A program made the position numbers and the translations under genes. A stretch of 64,000 nt of DNA from Blastococcus tunisiensis. Its GTDB lineage: Bacteria > Actinomycetota > Actinomycetes > Mycobacteriales > Geodermatophilaceae. The stretch's first letter is position 1, and every line of letters begins with the position of its first letter. Shown here in pieces: positions 55,859-64,000 of the stretch. Below the pieces are notes generated by a model. That model made no database searches. It was not told where the DNA came from and was given only the letters and a program-made list of their open reading frames with translations. The stretch lies in the NCBI RefSeq assembly GCF_900112815.1, contig NZ_FOND01000009.1:151968-215967 (forward strand), given 5' to 3'.

Positions 55859-56182
55859 ATGAGCCGGGTGCTCGGTGAGGTCGTCGGACGGGCCGGCGAG
55901 GAGGTCCAGGTCGAGCGCGGTCCGCTGGGCCCGGCGCAGTTCTGGCGGGGGCAGTCCCGCTACCTCGTGGGTGAGCTGCTGGATTCCTGGGTCGAGACCG
56001 CTCCGTGGTGGCGCCGGGATGCCGCCGGCGCCGGCGCCTCCGCCGAGCTGGTCGCCACCCAGGAGGTGTGGCGGGTCGAGGCGGTGCGGGCCGGGCGGTC
56101 GCGCACCAGCTTCGCCGGGGTCTACGACCTCACCTGGGACGCGGCGGGCAACCGCTGGTGGCTCGTGCGGGTGCACGACTGA
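55859..56182 (+). CDS. DUF6504 family protein (SOS operon)
   Basis: 107 residues, with many Trp and Arg: RGPLGPAQFWRGQSRYLVGE, WVETAPWWRRD, VWRVEAVRAG and WWLVRVHD. The layout resembles the small DUF6504 proteins found beside translesion genes in actinobacteria; function unknown, possibly DNA or polymerase contact. AGGTGGGGAGG precedes the ATG. First gene under the SOS box; the stop shares one base with the HEPN-like gene (TGATG). Confidence 0.85.
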   Translation: MSRVLGEVVGRAGEEVQVERGPLGPAQFWRGQSRYLVGELLDSWVETAPWWRRDAAGAGASAELVATQEVWRVEAVRAGRSRTSFAGVYDLTWDAAGNRWWLVRVHD

Positions 56183-56691
56183 TGGCCGCCCTCCGAGCCA
56201 TGCCCCAGGTGCCGGCCACCCAGTTGCCCCTGCCCCCGGCGCTGCCGGCCGCGGCCACCCAGCTGCTCGACCAGGCCCACCGTGCGCTGCGCGAGGCGAC
56301 CGAGCACACCGATCCGCGCCAGCGGTACGCCACCGCGCACCTGGGTGCGCTGCGGGCGGCGGCGGGAGTGCTGGCCGCCCGTACCCGGCCCGAACCCGCC
56401 CGCCGTCGTCCGCGCAGTGCCTGGGTGCTGCTCGGGCAGGTCGCGCCCGAGCTGGGGGAGTGGGCCACCTTCTTCGCCGCCGGGGCCGCCAAGCGGGCGG
56501 CCGCCGAGGCCGGGCTCTCCCGGGCGGTGACCGAGCGGGAGGCCGACGACCTCGTGCGTGACGTCGGCGCCTTCCTCGCCGTCGTGGAGAACGTCCTCGC
56601 CGCTCCTGCTCCTGCCGCACCGGCACCGTCCCGATCGCCCTTCACCCGCCCGCGGGGGGCCGGCGGGCCCGGTTCCAGGCCCGGGAAGTGA
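56182..56691 (+). CDS. SAV_6107-type HEPN domain protein (SOS operon)
   Basis: 169 residues, helical. QLLDQAHRALREATEHTDPR, RYATAHLGALRAAAGVLA and LGEWATFFAAGAAKRAAAE carry the helix pattern of the HEPN-like SAV_6107 family, named from Streptomyces. No clear R-x4-H ribonuclease motif, so nuclease activity is not predicted. The C-terminal 35 residues are Pro/Ala/Arg-rich and disordered. It overlaps dnaE2 (GTGA) and would be induced with it. Confidence 0.8.
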   Translation: MAALRAMPQVPATQLPLPPALPAAATQLLDQAHRALREATEHTDPRQRYATAHLGALRAAAGVLAARTRPEPARRRPRSAWVLLGQVAPELGEWATFFAAGAAKRAAAEAGLSRAVTEREADDLVRDVGAFLAVVENVLAAPAPAAPAPSRSPFTRPRGAGGPGSRPGK

Positions 56692-59600
56692 GCGACCGCG
56701 ATCCCTTCGTCCACCTGCACGTCGCCTCCGGCTACTCGATGCGGTACGGGGCCAACCACCCCGCCGACCTCGTGGCCCGCGCCGCCGAGCACGGCATGCC
56801 GGCGCTGGCGCTCACCGACCGCGACGGGCTGTACGGCGCGGTGAAGTTCGCGCTGGCCTGCCGGTCGGCGGGGGTGCGGCCGATCTTCGGGGTGGACCTC
56901 GCCGTCGCCCCTGCCCTCGGCGCCACGGTCCCGCCGCCGCTGGCGCACGCCCTCGGTGGGAACGCGTCCGGAGCCCGGTCGCCCCGGTTGCGGACGCCGT
57001 CCGCGCCGCCCCGCCGCAGTCCCGCGCGCGGTGGGGCGAGCGTCGACCCGCGGCTGCCGCGGGTCACCTTCCTCGCCCGGGACGGCGCCGGCTGGCGGTC
57101 GCTGTGCCGGCTGACCAGCGCCACCCACCTGCGCGGCACCCGCGGGGAGCCGGTCAGCTCCTTGGCCGCGGCCGCGGAGCACGCGAACGGGCTGATCGCC
57201 GTGCTGGGCCCGGACTCGGCGGTCGGCCGCGCGCTGCTGTCGGGCCGGGCCGACCACGCGGCGGCCCACCTCGACGCCTGGCGGGCGGCCTTCGGCGCGG
57301 GCCGGCTGGTGCTCGAACTGGTCCACCACCGGGGCCGGGGCGACCGCGTGCGGGCGCAGACGATGCTGCGGTTCGCCGCCGAGCAGGGCGTGCCGGTGGT
57401 GCTCAGCAACGCCGTCCGGTACGTGGACGCGCTCGACGCACCGACCGCCGACGTGCTCGACGCCGCCCGCCGCCTCGTCCCGCTCGACGCGCGGCACGTC
57501 GACCGGCGCACGGCCGAGGGGTACCTCAAGTCGGGCAAGGAGATGGCCGCGGTCGCCGAGGACCTGGTGGGGCCCGACCGGGACGCCGCCCTGCGGCTGC
57601 TCGAGGGCACCGCACGGCTGGCCGAGCAGTGCGTCGTCGACGTCCGCGAGGACCTCGGCATCGGCAGCGTCCGCTATCCGGAGCTGGACGTCGTCACGAC
57701 GGCCGCGGAACGGGGGATGGGTCCCTCGCAGGTGCTGCGGGCGCGGTGCGAGGCCGGGATGGGCCGGCGCGGGCTGGCGCCGTCGGAGCGGGTCCGGCAG
57801 CGGCTGGACGAGGAGCTGGCGGTGATCGACTCCCTCGGCTACCCGTCCTACTTCCTCACCGTCGCCGACGTGGTCGACCTCATCAAGAGCTTGAGGGTTC
57901 GTGCCGCGGCGCGCGGCTCGGGCGCCGGCAGCCTGGTCACCTACCTGCTCGGCATCTCCGACGTCGACCCGCTGCGCTACGGCCTGCTGATGGAGCGCTT
58001 CCTGTCCCCGTTGCGCCACCAGTTGCCCGACATCGACATCGACGTGGAGTCCGCCCGGCGCATGGAGGTCTACGACGCGGTTCTCGACCGCTTCGGCGCC
58101 GACCGGGTCAGCTGCATCTCGATGATGGACACCTACCGGGTCCGGCACGCCATCCGCGACGTCGGGGCGGCTCTCGGCCTCCCCCCGGCCGAGATCGACG
58201 CCGTCGCCAAGGCCTTCCCGCACATCCGGGCCAACCAGGTGCACGCCGCGCTCAAGGACCTCCCGGAGCTGCGCGCCAGCCGGCTGGGCTCGAAGCGCAC
58301 CGGCGGCTCCGGCGACCTGGACCTGATGTTCGACCTCGTCTCCCGGCTGGACGGGCTGCCCCGGCACATCGCGCTGCACCCGTGCGGGGTGCTGCTGTCC
58401 GACGCCACGCTGCTGGACCGGACCCCGGTGGAGAACAGCTACCTGGGTTATCCGATGAGCCAGTTCGACAAGGACGACGTCGAGGAGCTGGGCCTGCTCA
58501 AGCTGGACCTGCTGGGCATCCGGATGCAGTCGGCCATCGCCCATGCGCTGGACGAGGTGGTCCGGGTCGACGGCGAGAGCGTCGACATCGACGCCGTCCC
58601 GCGCGACGACCCGACGACGTTCGAGCTGATCCGCAGCACCCGGACCCTCGGCATGTTCCAGATCGAGTCGCCGGGGCAGCGGGAGCTGGTCGGCAAGTTC
58701 GGTCCGCAGACGTTCGAGGACCTCATCATCGACATCTCGCTGTTCCGGCCCGGGCCGGTGAAGAGCGACATGGTCACCCCGTTCCTCATGGCGCGGAACG
58801 GCTGGCGGGACGCGGTCTACCCGCACCCCGACCTGGCCTTCGCCCTCGAGGAGACCGCCGGGGTGGTGGTCTTCCACGAGCAGGTGCTGCAGGTGGTGGC
58901 ACGGATGACCGGCTGCACGCTGGCCGAGGCCGACGAGGTGCGCCGGGCGCTGGGGGAGAAGGACGCCCATCCCGAGGTGCGGGCCTGGTTCGTGCCCCGG
59001 GCGCTGGACGCCGGCTATCCGGTGGCGGTCGCCGAGCAGGTCTGGACGGTGCTGGCGGCCTTCGGCTCCTTCGGCTTCTGCAAGGCGCACGCGGCGGCGT
59101 TCGCGCTGCCCACCTACCAGTCGGCCTGGTTGAAGACCCACCACCCGGCGGCCTTCCTCGCCGGGGTGCTCACCCACGACCCGGGCATGTACCCGAAGCG
59201 GCTGATCCTCGACGACGCCCGTAACTTCGGGATCCGGGTGCTGGGCCTCGACGTCAACGCGTCCACCGGCACCTACCGGGTGGAGCGGATCGCGGAGGAC
59301 CCTGAGGGTCGACCAGAGGTCCAGGGTTGGTCCCGGCCGGAGTGGATGCCGGGGGACATGCGCGACCCGTCCCGCTACGGGATCCGGCTCGCGCTGGCCG
59401 ACGTGAAGGGCATCTCCGACGACGAGGTGGACCGGATCGTCACCGGGCAGCCCTATCGGTCACTGACGGATTTCTGGCACCGCGCGTCGGTGTCGCGGCC
59501 CGTGGTGGAGCGGCTGGTGCTCGCCGGTGGCTTCGACTCCCTCTACGGCTTCGGGGTGCGCGACCGCGAGGCCGGCCGGCCCACCTCCCGCCGGAACCAG

Positions 59601-60461
59601 GTGACCCGGCGGGACCTGCTGCTGCAGATCGGCGAGCTGGACCGGTGGAGTCGCAGCGGCGCGCGGGCGAGCTCCAGCGGCCAGCTGAGCCTGGACCTGA
59701 TGGGGCTGGAACTGCCCGAGGATGCGGATCAGGAGGGGACCGGGCCGGAGGAGGCCGGACTCGGCTGGGCCGAGGGCAGCGGGTTGCCGGAGTTCACCGA
59801 CGCCGAGCTGGTGCGCGCCGAGCTGGAGGTCCTGGGGCTGGACGCCAGCCGGCACGTCGTCGACTTCTACCGGCCGTTCCTGTCCGCCCTCGGTGCGGTC
59901 CCGGCGGGGGAGCTGCTGGGCTGCCGCAGCGGGGCGGAGGTGCTGGTCGCCGGCGTCAAGGTGGCCACCCAGACCCCGCCCATCCGCTCCGGGCGACGGG
60001 TGGTGTTCGTGACCCTGGACGACGGGACCGGCTGCACCGACTCGACGTTCTTCGAGGACGCGCAGGGGCCCTACGCGGCCACTGTCTTCCATTCCTGGCT
60101 GCTGGTCATCCGGGGGGTGCTGCGCCGCACCGGTCCGCGCGGGGTGTCGCTCCGGGCCACCGGGGCGTGGGAGCTGCCGGCGCTGCACGAGGCGTGGGAG
60201 GCCGAGGGGCCGGACGGGGTGCGGGAGCTCATGGCGGAACCGGGTGGGTTCACCGAGCAGGCGATCGCGGGAGCGGCGGCCTCGCACGGGCCGCGACCGG
60301 TCGTGGTCCGGCCGGTGCTGGTGCACCCGACGGGCTTCCGGATGTCGCCCTACGCCGACATCAAGCCCGCCGGCACGGACGCGAAGGCCGCCGCGAGACG
60401 CGCGGCGTCCGGGCCGCCACGGAAGCTCTGGCACTCCAGCCCGGGCAGCTCCGGCCACTGA
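56688..60461 (+). CDS. dnaE2: Error-prone DNA polymerase DnaE2 (ImuC type)
   Basis: 1257 residues of C-family polymerase alpha. PHP domain at the N-terminus (HLHVASGYSMRYG, His9 and His11); palm catalytic Asp in LPDIDIDVE (Asp448, Asp450, Asp452); GSGAGSLVTYLLGI, then FGSFGFCKAHAAAFAL and an OB-fold near the C-terminus (VLVAGVKVATQTPP). The N-terminus matches the Streptomyces DnaE2 class rather than replicative DnaE1. It extends past lesions under SOS, usually with ImuA' and ImuB, but neither is in this window. GTG start in a GTGA overlap. Confidence 0.93.
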   Translation: MSDRDPFVHLHVASGYSMRYGANHPADLVARAAEHGMPALALTDRDGLYGAVKFALACRSAGVRPIFGVDLAVAPALGATVPPPLAHALGGNASGARSPRLRTPSAPPRRSPARGGASVDPRLPRVTFLARDGAGWRSLCRLTSATHLRGTRGEPVSSLAAAAEHANGLIAVLGPDSAVGRALLSGRADHAAAHLDAWRAAFGAGRLVLELVHHRGRGDRVRAQTMLRFAAEQGVPVVLSNAVRYVDALDAPTADVLDAARRLVPLDARHVDRRTAEGYLKSGKEMAAVAEDLVGPDRDAALRLLEGTARLAEQCVVDVREDLGIGSVRYPELDVVTTAAERGMGPSQVLRARCEAGMGRRGLAPSERVRQRLDEELAVIDSLGYPSYFLTVADVVDLIKSLRVRAAARGSGAGSLVTYLLGISDVDPLRYGLLMERFLSPLRHQLPDIDIDVESARRMEVYDAVLDRFGADRVSCISMMDTYRVRHAIRDVGAALGLPPAEIDAVAKAFPHIRANQVHAALKDLPELRASRLGSKRTGGSGDLDLMFDLVSRLDGLPRHIALHPCGVLLSDATLLDRTPVENSYLGYPMSQFDKDDVEELGLLKLDLLGIRMQSAIAHALDEVVRVDGESVDIDAVPRDDPTTFELIRSTRTLGMFQIESPGQRELVGKFGPQTFEDLIIDISLFRPGPVKSDMVTPFLMARNGWRDAVYPHPDLAFALEETAGVVVFHEQVLQVVARMTGCTLAEADEVRRALGEKDAHPEVRAWFVPRALDAGYPVAVAEQVWTVLAAFGSFGFCKAHAAAFALPTYQSAWLKTHHPAAFLAGVLTHDPGMYPKRLILDDARNFGIRVLGLDVNASTGTYRVERIAEDPEGRPEVQGWSRPEWMPGDMRDPSRYGIRLALADVKGISDDEVDRIVTGQPYRSLTDFWHRASVSRPVVERLVLAGGFDSLYGFGVRDREAGRPTSRRNQVTRRDLLLQIGELDRWSRSGARASSSGQLSLDLMGLELPEDADQEGTGPEEAGLGWAEGSGLPEFTDAELVRAELEVLGLDASRHVVDFYRPFLSALGAVPAGELLGCRSGAEVLVAGVKVATQTPPIRSGRRVVFVTLDDGTGCTDSTFFEDAQGPYAATVFHSWLLVIRGVLRRTGPRGVSLRATGAWELPALHEAWEAEGPDGVRELMAEPGGFTEQAIAGAAASHGPRPVVVRPVLVHPTGFRMSPYADIKPAGTDAKAAARRAASGPPRKLWHSSPGSSGH

Positions 60462-60476
60462 CCCCGGCGGAGCAGC

Positions 60477-60791
60477 TCACGACCCGACGGCCGTCGACCG
60501 GGCACGCCCGGCGCGGAGCGCCAGTGCCTGGGCGGCGGCGGTGACCGCGGCGGCCGCGACGAGGACGAGGAGTCGCACCGGCCACGGTTCGCTCCAGCCG
60601 ACCGTGGCCACCCCCACGAAGAGGAGGACGGCGATGGTGGCGTCGGAGACGTACCGCTCCCGCGGCGGGAGCGACTCCGAGACGTGCCACATGCGCAGCG
60701 GGACCAGTGGCGACCGGGCGGCCCGGCGGACCTGCACGACGGCGACCAGCGCACCGGCCGCCACGAGGACCAGCCCGACCAGGACTCCCAT
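60477..60791 (-). CDS. Small three-helix membrane protein
   Basis: 104 residues: MGVLVGLVLVAAGALVAVVQ, TIAVLLFVGVATVGW and VRLLVLVAAAAVTAAAQALA form helices around a basic loop VRRAARSPLVPLRMW. No function known. The ATG lies 6 nt after TAGCCT (60803-60798), leaderless. It converges on dnaE2 with 15 bp between. Confidence 0.75.
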   Translation of the reverse strand: MGVLVGLVLVAAGALVAVVQVRRAARSPLVPLRMWHVSESLPPRERYVSDATIAVLLFVGVATVGWSEPWPVRLLVLVAAAAVTAAAQALALRAGRARSTAVGS

Positions 60792-60869
60792 GCGCGGAGG
60801 CTAGCGCCCGCCGGCATGAACCGGAACCAGGCGTTCCGCGAGCCGCCCGGCCCGGTACCGGGCAGGCGA

Positions 60870-61064
60870 TCAGCCCTCGGTGTCCTCGCTGTCGAGGCCC
60901 TCGTCGACCTCTTGCTCGACGTCGTCGACACCTTCCTCGATGTTCTGCTCCACGCCGTCGTCGACGACGTCCTCCCCGCAGGCGACCGTCGTCAGCGATG
61001 CGGCGGCGATGGCGAAAGCGGCGGCGGTGGAGCGGAGCAGGCGGGGGCGGGTGGACCTGGGCAT
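60870..61064 (-). CDS. Small acidic lipoprotein
   Basis: 64 residues. MPRSTRPRLLRSTAAAFAIA signal start and TTVACGE lipobox (Cys about residue 29) predict a lipoprotein; the mature part is very acidic (VVDDGVEQNIEEGVDDVEQE) with no recognised domain. GAGGAG precedes the ATG. Too small to assign a role. Confidence 0.7.
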   Translation of the reverse strand: MPRSTRPRLLRSTAAAFAIAAASLTTVACGEDVVDDGVEQNIEEGVDDVEQEVDEGLDSEDTEG

Positions 61065-61223
61065 GGGAGCTCCTCGATCGACGGGTGCTGACCCACACCC
61101 CGTGCCCGTGGACGGCAGGGCGGTAAACGACCGCCCGGGCCCGATCCGGCGTGCACCGATGAGATCGCACCGTCGGCGGGGTCCTCCCTGCGACCGGATC
61201 CACCGGAGACGAGAGGACCAGCC

Positions 61224-61709
61224 ATGCCTCAGCAGATCCCCTGCCTGTGGTTCGACGGCACCGCCCAGCAGGCGGCCGAGCACTACACCTCGATCTTCCC
61301 GAACTCGAGCATCGGCGACGTCACCCGCTACGGCCCCGACATGCCGCCCCCGATGAAGGAGGGCGACGTCATGACCGTGGAGTTCACCCTCGACGGGCAG
61401 CCCTACACCGCCCTCAACGGCGGGCCGCAGTTCCCGTTCAGCGAGGCGATCTCCTTCCAGATCATGTGCGCCGACCAGGAGGAGGCCGACCACTACTGGA
61501 CCCGGCTGACCGAGGGTGGCCAGGAGAGCCAGTGCGGCTGGCTCAAGGACCGGTTCGGCGTCTCCTGGCAGGTGGTTCCCACGGAGCTGACCGGCCTGCT
61601 CAGCGACCCCGACCCCGGCCGGGCCCAGCGGGCCACCCAGGCCATGCTGCAGATGCGCCGGCTCGATCTCGCCGAGATCCGGCGGGCCGCCGACGACGTG
61701 CCCGGCTGA
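61224..61709 (+). CDS. VOC superfamily (PhnB-like/3-dmu-9-3-mt) protein
   Basis: 161 residues. IPCLWFDGTAQQAAEHYTSI and NGGPQFPFSEAISFQIMCAD are the typical halves of the PhnB-like glyoxalase fold, followed by CGWLKDRFGVSWQVVP. Despite the methyltransferase name used for the family, these proteins have no SAM site; function is unknown. AGAGGA lies before the ATG. Confidence 0.9.
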   Translation: MPQQIPCLWFDGTAQQAAEHYTSIFPNSSIGDVTRYGPDMPPPMKEGDVMTVEFTLDGQPYTALNGGPQFPFSEAISFQIMCADQEEADHYWTRLTEGGQESQCGWLKDRFGVSWQVVPTELTGLLSDPDPGRAQRATQAMLQMRRLDLAEIRRAADDVPG

Positions 61710-61753
61710 CGCGCGGCCTGTGGCCCGGGCGGGCCGCCACTAGGCTCCCTGGG

Positions 61754-62497
61754 GTGCCGACGACCCCTGCGACCGAGCAGCTGCCCGCCCGGACCGCCGC
61801 CGTGTGGGCCGCGCTCGACCCGGTGATCGGTGCGGGTACGCCGCTCCGCGTGCTCGACGTCGGCGGCGGCAGCGGCATGTTCGCCGTCCCGCTGGCCCGG
61901 CTCGGCCACGACGTCACCGTCGTCGACCCGAGCGCGGACGCCCTCGCCACGCTGCGGCGGCGGGCCGACACCGCGGGGGTCGGCGCGCGCGTGCACGGCC
62001 TCCAGGGCGACGGCGACCTGCTGCACGAGGTGCTGCCCGCCGGGGACGACACCGCCACCGGCTACGACCTGGCGCTGTGCCACTACGTGCTGGAGGTGGT
62101 CGACGACCCGGCCGTCACCCTCCGGGAGATCGCCCGCGCGCTGCGGCCGGGCGGGCAGGTGAGCGTCGCCACGAGCAACCGGGCCGGTGCCGTCCTCGCG
62201 CGGGCCGTGGCCGGCCACCCGGTGGAGGCGCTCGCCCTCGTGGAGGACCGCGACCCGGCCCCGGGCCGGACGAAGCCCGAGCGACGCCGGTTCACCCCCG
62301 ACGGGCTGCTCGCCCTCGTCGAGGCGGCGGATCTCACCCCCGGCGCGTGGCGCGGCGTCTCCGTCGTCGCGGACCTGCTGGAGGCGAGCACCGGCGCCGA
62401 CCCGCTGGCCGTCCGCGCCCTCGAGGTGGCGCTGGCCGAGACCTCGCCCTACCGGGACGTCGCCACCGGCCTGCACGTCCTGGCCGCCCGGCCGTGA
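61754..62497 (+). CDS. Class I SAM-dependent methyltransferase
   Basis: 247 residues. SAM motif VLDVGGGSGMFAVPLARLG, acidic end of strand 2 VTVVDPSADALAT, and LALCHYVLEVVDDP / RALRPGGQVSVATSN (motif post I and III). Substrate unknown; the fold resembles small-molecule methyltransferases. GTG follows TAGGCT (61741-61746) by 7 nt, leaderless. Stop shares one base with the next ATG (TGATG). Confidence 0.9.
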   Translation: MPTTPATEQLPARTAAVWAALDPVIGAGTPLRVLDVGGGSGMFAVPLARLGHDVTVVDPSADALATLRRRADTAGVGARVHGLQGDGDLLHEVLPAGDDTATGYDLALCHYVLEVVDDPAVTLREIARALRPGGQVSVATSNRAGAVLARAVAGHPVEALALVEDRDPAPGRTKPERRRFTPDGLLALVEAADLTPGAWRGVSVVADLLEASTGADPLAVRALEVALAETSPYRDVATGLHVLAARP

Positions 62498-63660
62498 TGC
62501 CTCCGGACCTCGCGGTACCCCCGTACGGCGCAGCGTCCCTGGCCGACGTCCTCCCCGGCGTGGCGACGGCCCTCGGCGTCCCGGTCGAGCGGGGCGACCT
62601 CGCCGCCGACCCGCTGGACCTGACCGGCGCCCTGGGTGGCGCCCGCCGGGTCGCCGTCCTCCTGGTCGACGGCCTCGGTGCCGACCTGGTCCGGGCCCAC
62701 GCCGGGCTGGCCCCGACCCTCGCCGCGCTCAGCAGCCCGGCCGGGGACCTGTCCGCCCCCTGCCCGAGCACCACCCCGGTCAGCCTGGCGACCCTCGGCA
62801 CCGGGCTCCCGCCGGGCAGCCACGGCATCCTCGGCTTCGTCACCGCCGTCCCCGGCGAGGACCGGACGCTGAACCACGTCCAGTGGGGCGACGACCCCGA
62901 CCCGGACGTCTGGCAGGCGCGGCGCACCGTGTTCCAGCAGGCTGCCGCGGCCGGCGTCCCGGCCACCGCCGTCGGGCCCTACGCCTACACCGGCTCCGGC
63001 CTCACCCGCGCGGTCTACCGGGGGGCCACCTACACCGGTGCGGTCAGCCACGGCGACCTCTGCGCCCTGCTGCTCGGGTCGCTGGCCGCCACACCCCGGG
63101 CCCTGGTCTACGGCTACATCCCCGAGCTCGACCTCACCGGCCACGTCCGCGGTGTCGGGTCGGCGGCGTGGCGGGCGCAGCTGGCCTTCGTCGACCGCGT
63201 CGTCGAGGAGCTCGTGGCCGGGTTGCCCGAGGACGCCGCGCTGGTCGTCACCGCCGACCACGGGATGCTCGACGTCCCCGACGACACCCGGTTCGACCTG
63301 GACGAGGAGGCCGGGCTGGCCGACGGCGTCCGGCTCCTGGCCGGCGAGCCGCGGGCCCGCTACGTGCACGCCGAGGCGGGCGCCGAGGACGACGTGCTGC
63401 AGGCATGGCGCGAGACGCTGGGGGAGCGGGCCTGGGTGGTCGGGCGTGCCGAGGCCGTCGCCTCCGGGGTCTTCGGACCGGTGGACGACGCCCTCGCCGC
63501 GAGGATCGGCGACGTCGTCGCCCTGGCCCGCGGCACCTGGGCGCTCACGACGCCGCAGCGGGAACCGGGCCCCAGCTCGCTCATCGGCTACCACGGCTCG
63601 CTGACCGCCACCGAGCTCGCCGTCCCGTTGCTCACCGCACGGGGGCGTGCCCTGGGCTGA
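62497..63660 (+). CDS. Alkaline phosphatase superfamily, nucleotide pyrophosphatase/phosphodiesterase type
   Basis: 387 residues. VAVLLVDGLGADLVRAHAGL (metal Asp), CPSTTPVSLATLGTG (nucleophile Thr/Ser), GSHGILGF, YIPELDLTGHVRG and VVTADHGMLDVP (metal Asp and His) are the two-metal motifs of the type I phosphodiesterase family. It probably hydrolyses a nucleotide or lipid phosphodiester; substrate unknown. No signal peptide seen. Coupled to the methyltransferase. Confidence 0.9.
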   Translation: MPPDLAVPPYGAASLADVLPGVATALGVPVERGDLAADPLDLTGALGGARRVAVLLVDGLGADLVRAHAGLAPTLAALSSPAGDLSAPCPSTTPVSLATLGTGLPPGSHGILGFVTAVPGEDRTLNHVQWGDDPDPDVWQARRTVFQQAAAAGVPATAVGPYAYTGSGLTRAVYRGATYTGAVSHGDLCALLLGSLAATPRALVYGYIPELDLTGHVRGVGSAAWRAQLAFVDRVVEELVAGLPEDAALVVTADHGMLDVPDDTRFDLDEEAGLADGVRLLAGEPRARYVHAEAGAEDDVLQAWRETLGERAWVVGRAEAVASGVFGPVDDALAARIGDVVALARGTWALTTPQREPGPSSLIGYHGSLTATELAVPLLTARGRALG

Positions 63661-63690
63661 TATGTAGTCCCTCGCTGTCAAGAGGGCAGG

Positions 63691-63735
63691 GCGAGGCGCC
63701 GCCGGGGCTGGGTGCTCTGGCGGCGCCTCGCTTTT
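63691..63735 (+). terminator. Rho-independent terminator after the phosphodiesterase gene
   Basis: Perfect 13-bp arms GCGAGGCGCCGCC (63691-63703) and its complement (63719-63731) with a 15-nt loop, followed by TTTT (63732-63735). The only U-tract terminator seen in the window. Confidence 0.9.
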
Positions 63736-64000
63736 GTGCTGGCTCGGATCGGCGGTGCGACGGGGTGAGCGTGTCGGTGCGACGCGCGGTCGATGCTGAT
63801 ATTCGCGGGTTGGTTCCGCAGGACGGCGTTCGGCGGGGGCGCTTCGGCGTGTCTGAGGTCGAGCGTCACGCTCGTCGAACCGTACTGGTGGGTCGGCGTC
63901 GTGGCTCACAGCCCAATCGCCGGTTCGGCCCCTCGCGCTGCTGCCCGTCGGTGCCCGATACGAGCCAGGTCTGTGATGGGTCGGCTTGCTCCTGCTCCTG
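63736..64000. other. Non-coding end of window, no gene supported
   Basis: Nothing was identified as coding: frames are short and lack a start with a ribosome site. A short palindrome GAGCGTCACGCTC lies near 63861. Base composition is slightly less GC-rich than the rest. A GTG near 63974 runs to the window edge and could open a gene, but there is too little sequence to judge. Confidence 0.5.

Noticed and set aside
56130..59177. 1015-codon minus-strand frame
   Set aside because: Antisense to dnaE2, no recognisable domains.
63678..63869. 63-codon minus-strand frame after the last gene
   Set aside because: Overlaps the terminator, Arg/Pro-rich, no ribosome site.

Overview
The window is very GC-rich, gene-dense chromosomal DNA of a high-GC Gram-positive actinobacterium. 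Gene content fits Geodermatophilaceae (Blastococcus, Geodermatophilus or Modestobacter type): PI-mannoside synthesis, actinobacterial bcc-aa3 respiration, NlpC/P60 hydrolases, split lycopene cyclase genes, many GTG starts. The family call is inference from gene content and style; no 16S or other marker is present. There are no tRNA, rRNA, IS or CRISPR elements in the window; it reads as core genome.

Layout. 1-3830 (minus): qcrB (cut by the window edge), qcrA, qcrC and ctaE, the cytochrome bc1 complex and oxidase subunit III. 3952-9997: degenerate receiver protein, trpD, an Lrp-type ligand-binding protein, an exonuclease/UvrC-like fusion, an NlpC/P60-VanY wall hydrolase and a small Cys-rich protein. 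10084-11462: a RipA-like NlpC/P60 hydrolase behind a strong promoter and a c-di-AMP (ydaO) riboswitch. 11562-18925: M48 protease, pimB', fadD15, then an SRPBCC / ArsA-like / small Cys protein / ROK kinase operon. 19019-22673: TIGR00300 enzyme, membrane protein, esterase, PlsC acyltransferase. 22809-26917: TetR, hydrolase, Baeyer-Villiger-type monooxygenase and divergent SDR around palindromic operators. 26961-38649: RNase AS, phosphofructokinase, DAHP synthase, threonine aldolase, endonuclease IV, a PASTA kinase (PknL), ZTP-riboswitch glyA, an alpha-hydroxy-acid oxidase and an Rv2175c-like DNA-binding protein. 38692-42887: carotenoid genes crtYc, crtYd, crtB, crtI and a GGPP synthase. 43145-49865: metF, AI-2E-type transporter, unknowns, a CDP-alcohol phosphatidyltransferase, an adoK-like kinase, a flavin reductase. 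49991-55636: esterase, then YbaK-GNAT-CrtO-CruF-CruG, a second carotenoid operon. 55753-60461: a LexA-type SOS box driving DUF6504, a HEPN-like protein and DnaE2. 60477-63660: small membrane protein and lipoprotein, VOC protein, methyltransferase, phosphodiesterase-like enzyme; the window ends in non-coding DNA after a strong terminator.

Much of the order (qcrBAC-ctaE-trpD-DnaQ/UvrC-NlpC-pimB-fadD15-SRPBCC-ArsA-PlsC-RNase AS-aroG-pknL-Rv2175c-prenyl synthase-metF) parallels, from memory, the Rv2172c-Rv2196 stretch of Mycobacterium tuberculosis, so several poorly known genes sit in an old conserved neighbourhood of envelope and respiration genes.

Two themes run through the window. First, about fifteen genes have a TANNNT -10 hexamer 6-8 nt before the start codon, the signature of leaderless mRNA; at 38310-38328 two such promoters lie back to back, each -10 overlapping the other gene's start codon. 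Second, a family of ~56-bp hairpin repeats sits at 3' gene ends (5455, 18955, 30830, 35529); one copy lies across the start of the threonine aldolase gene. Where gene starts are uncertain this is stated in the entry.
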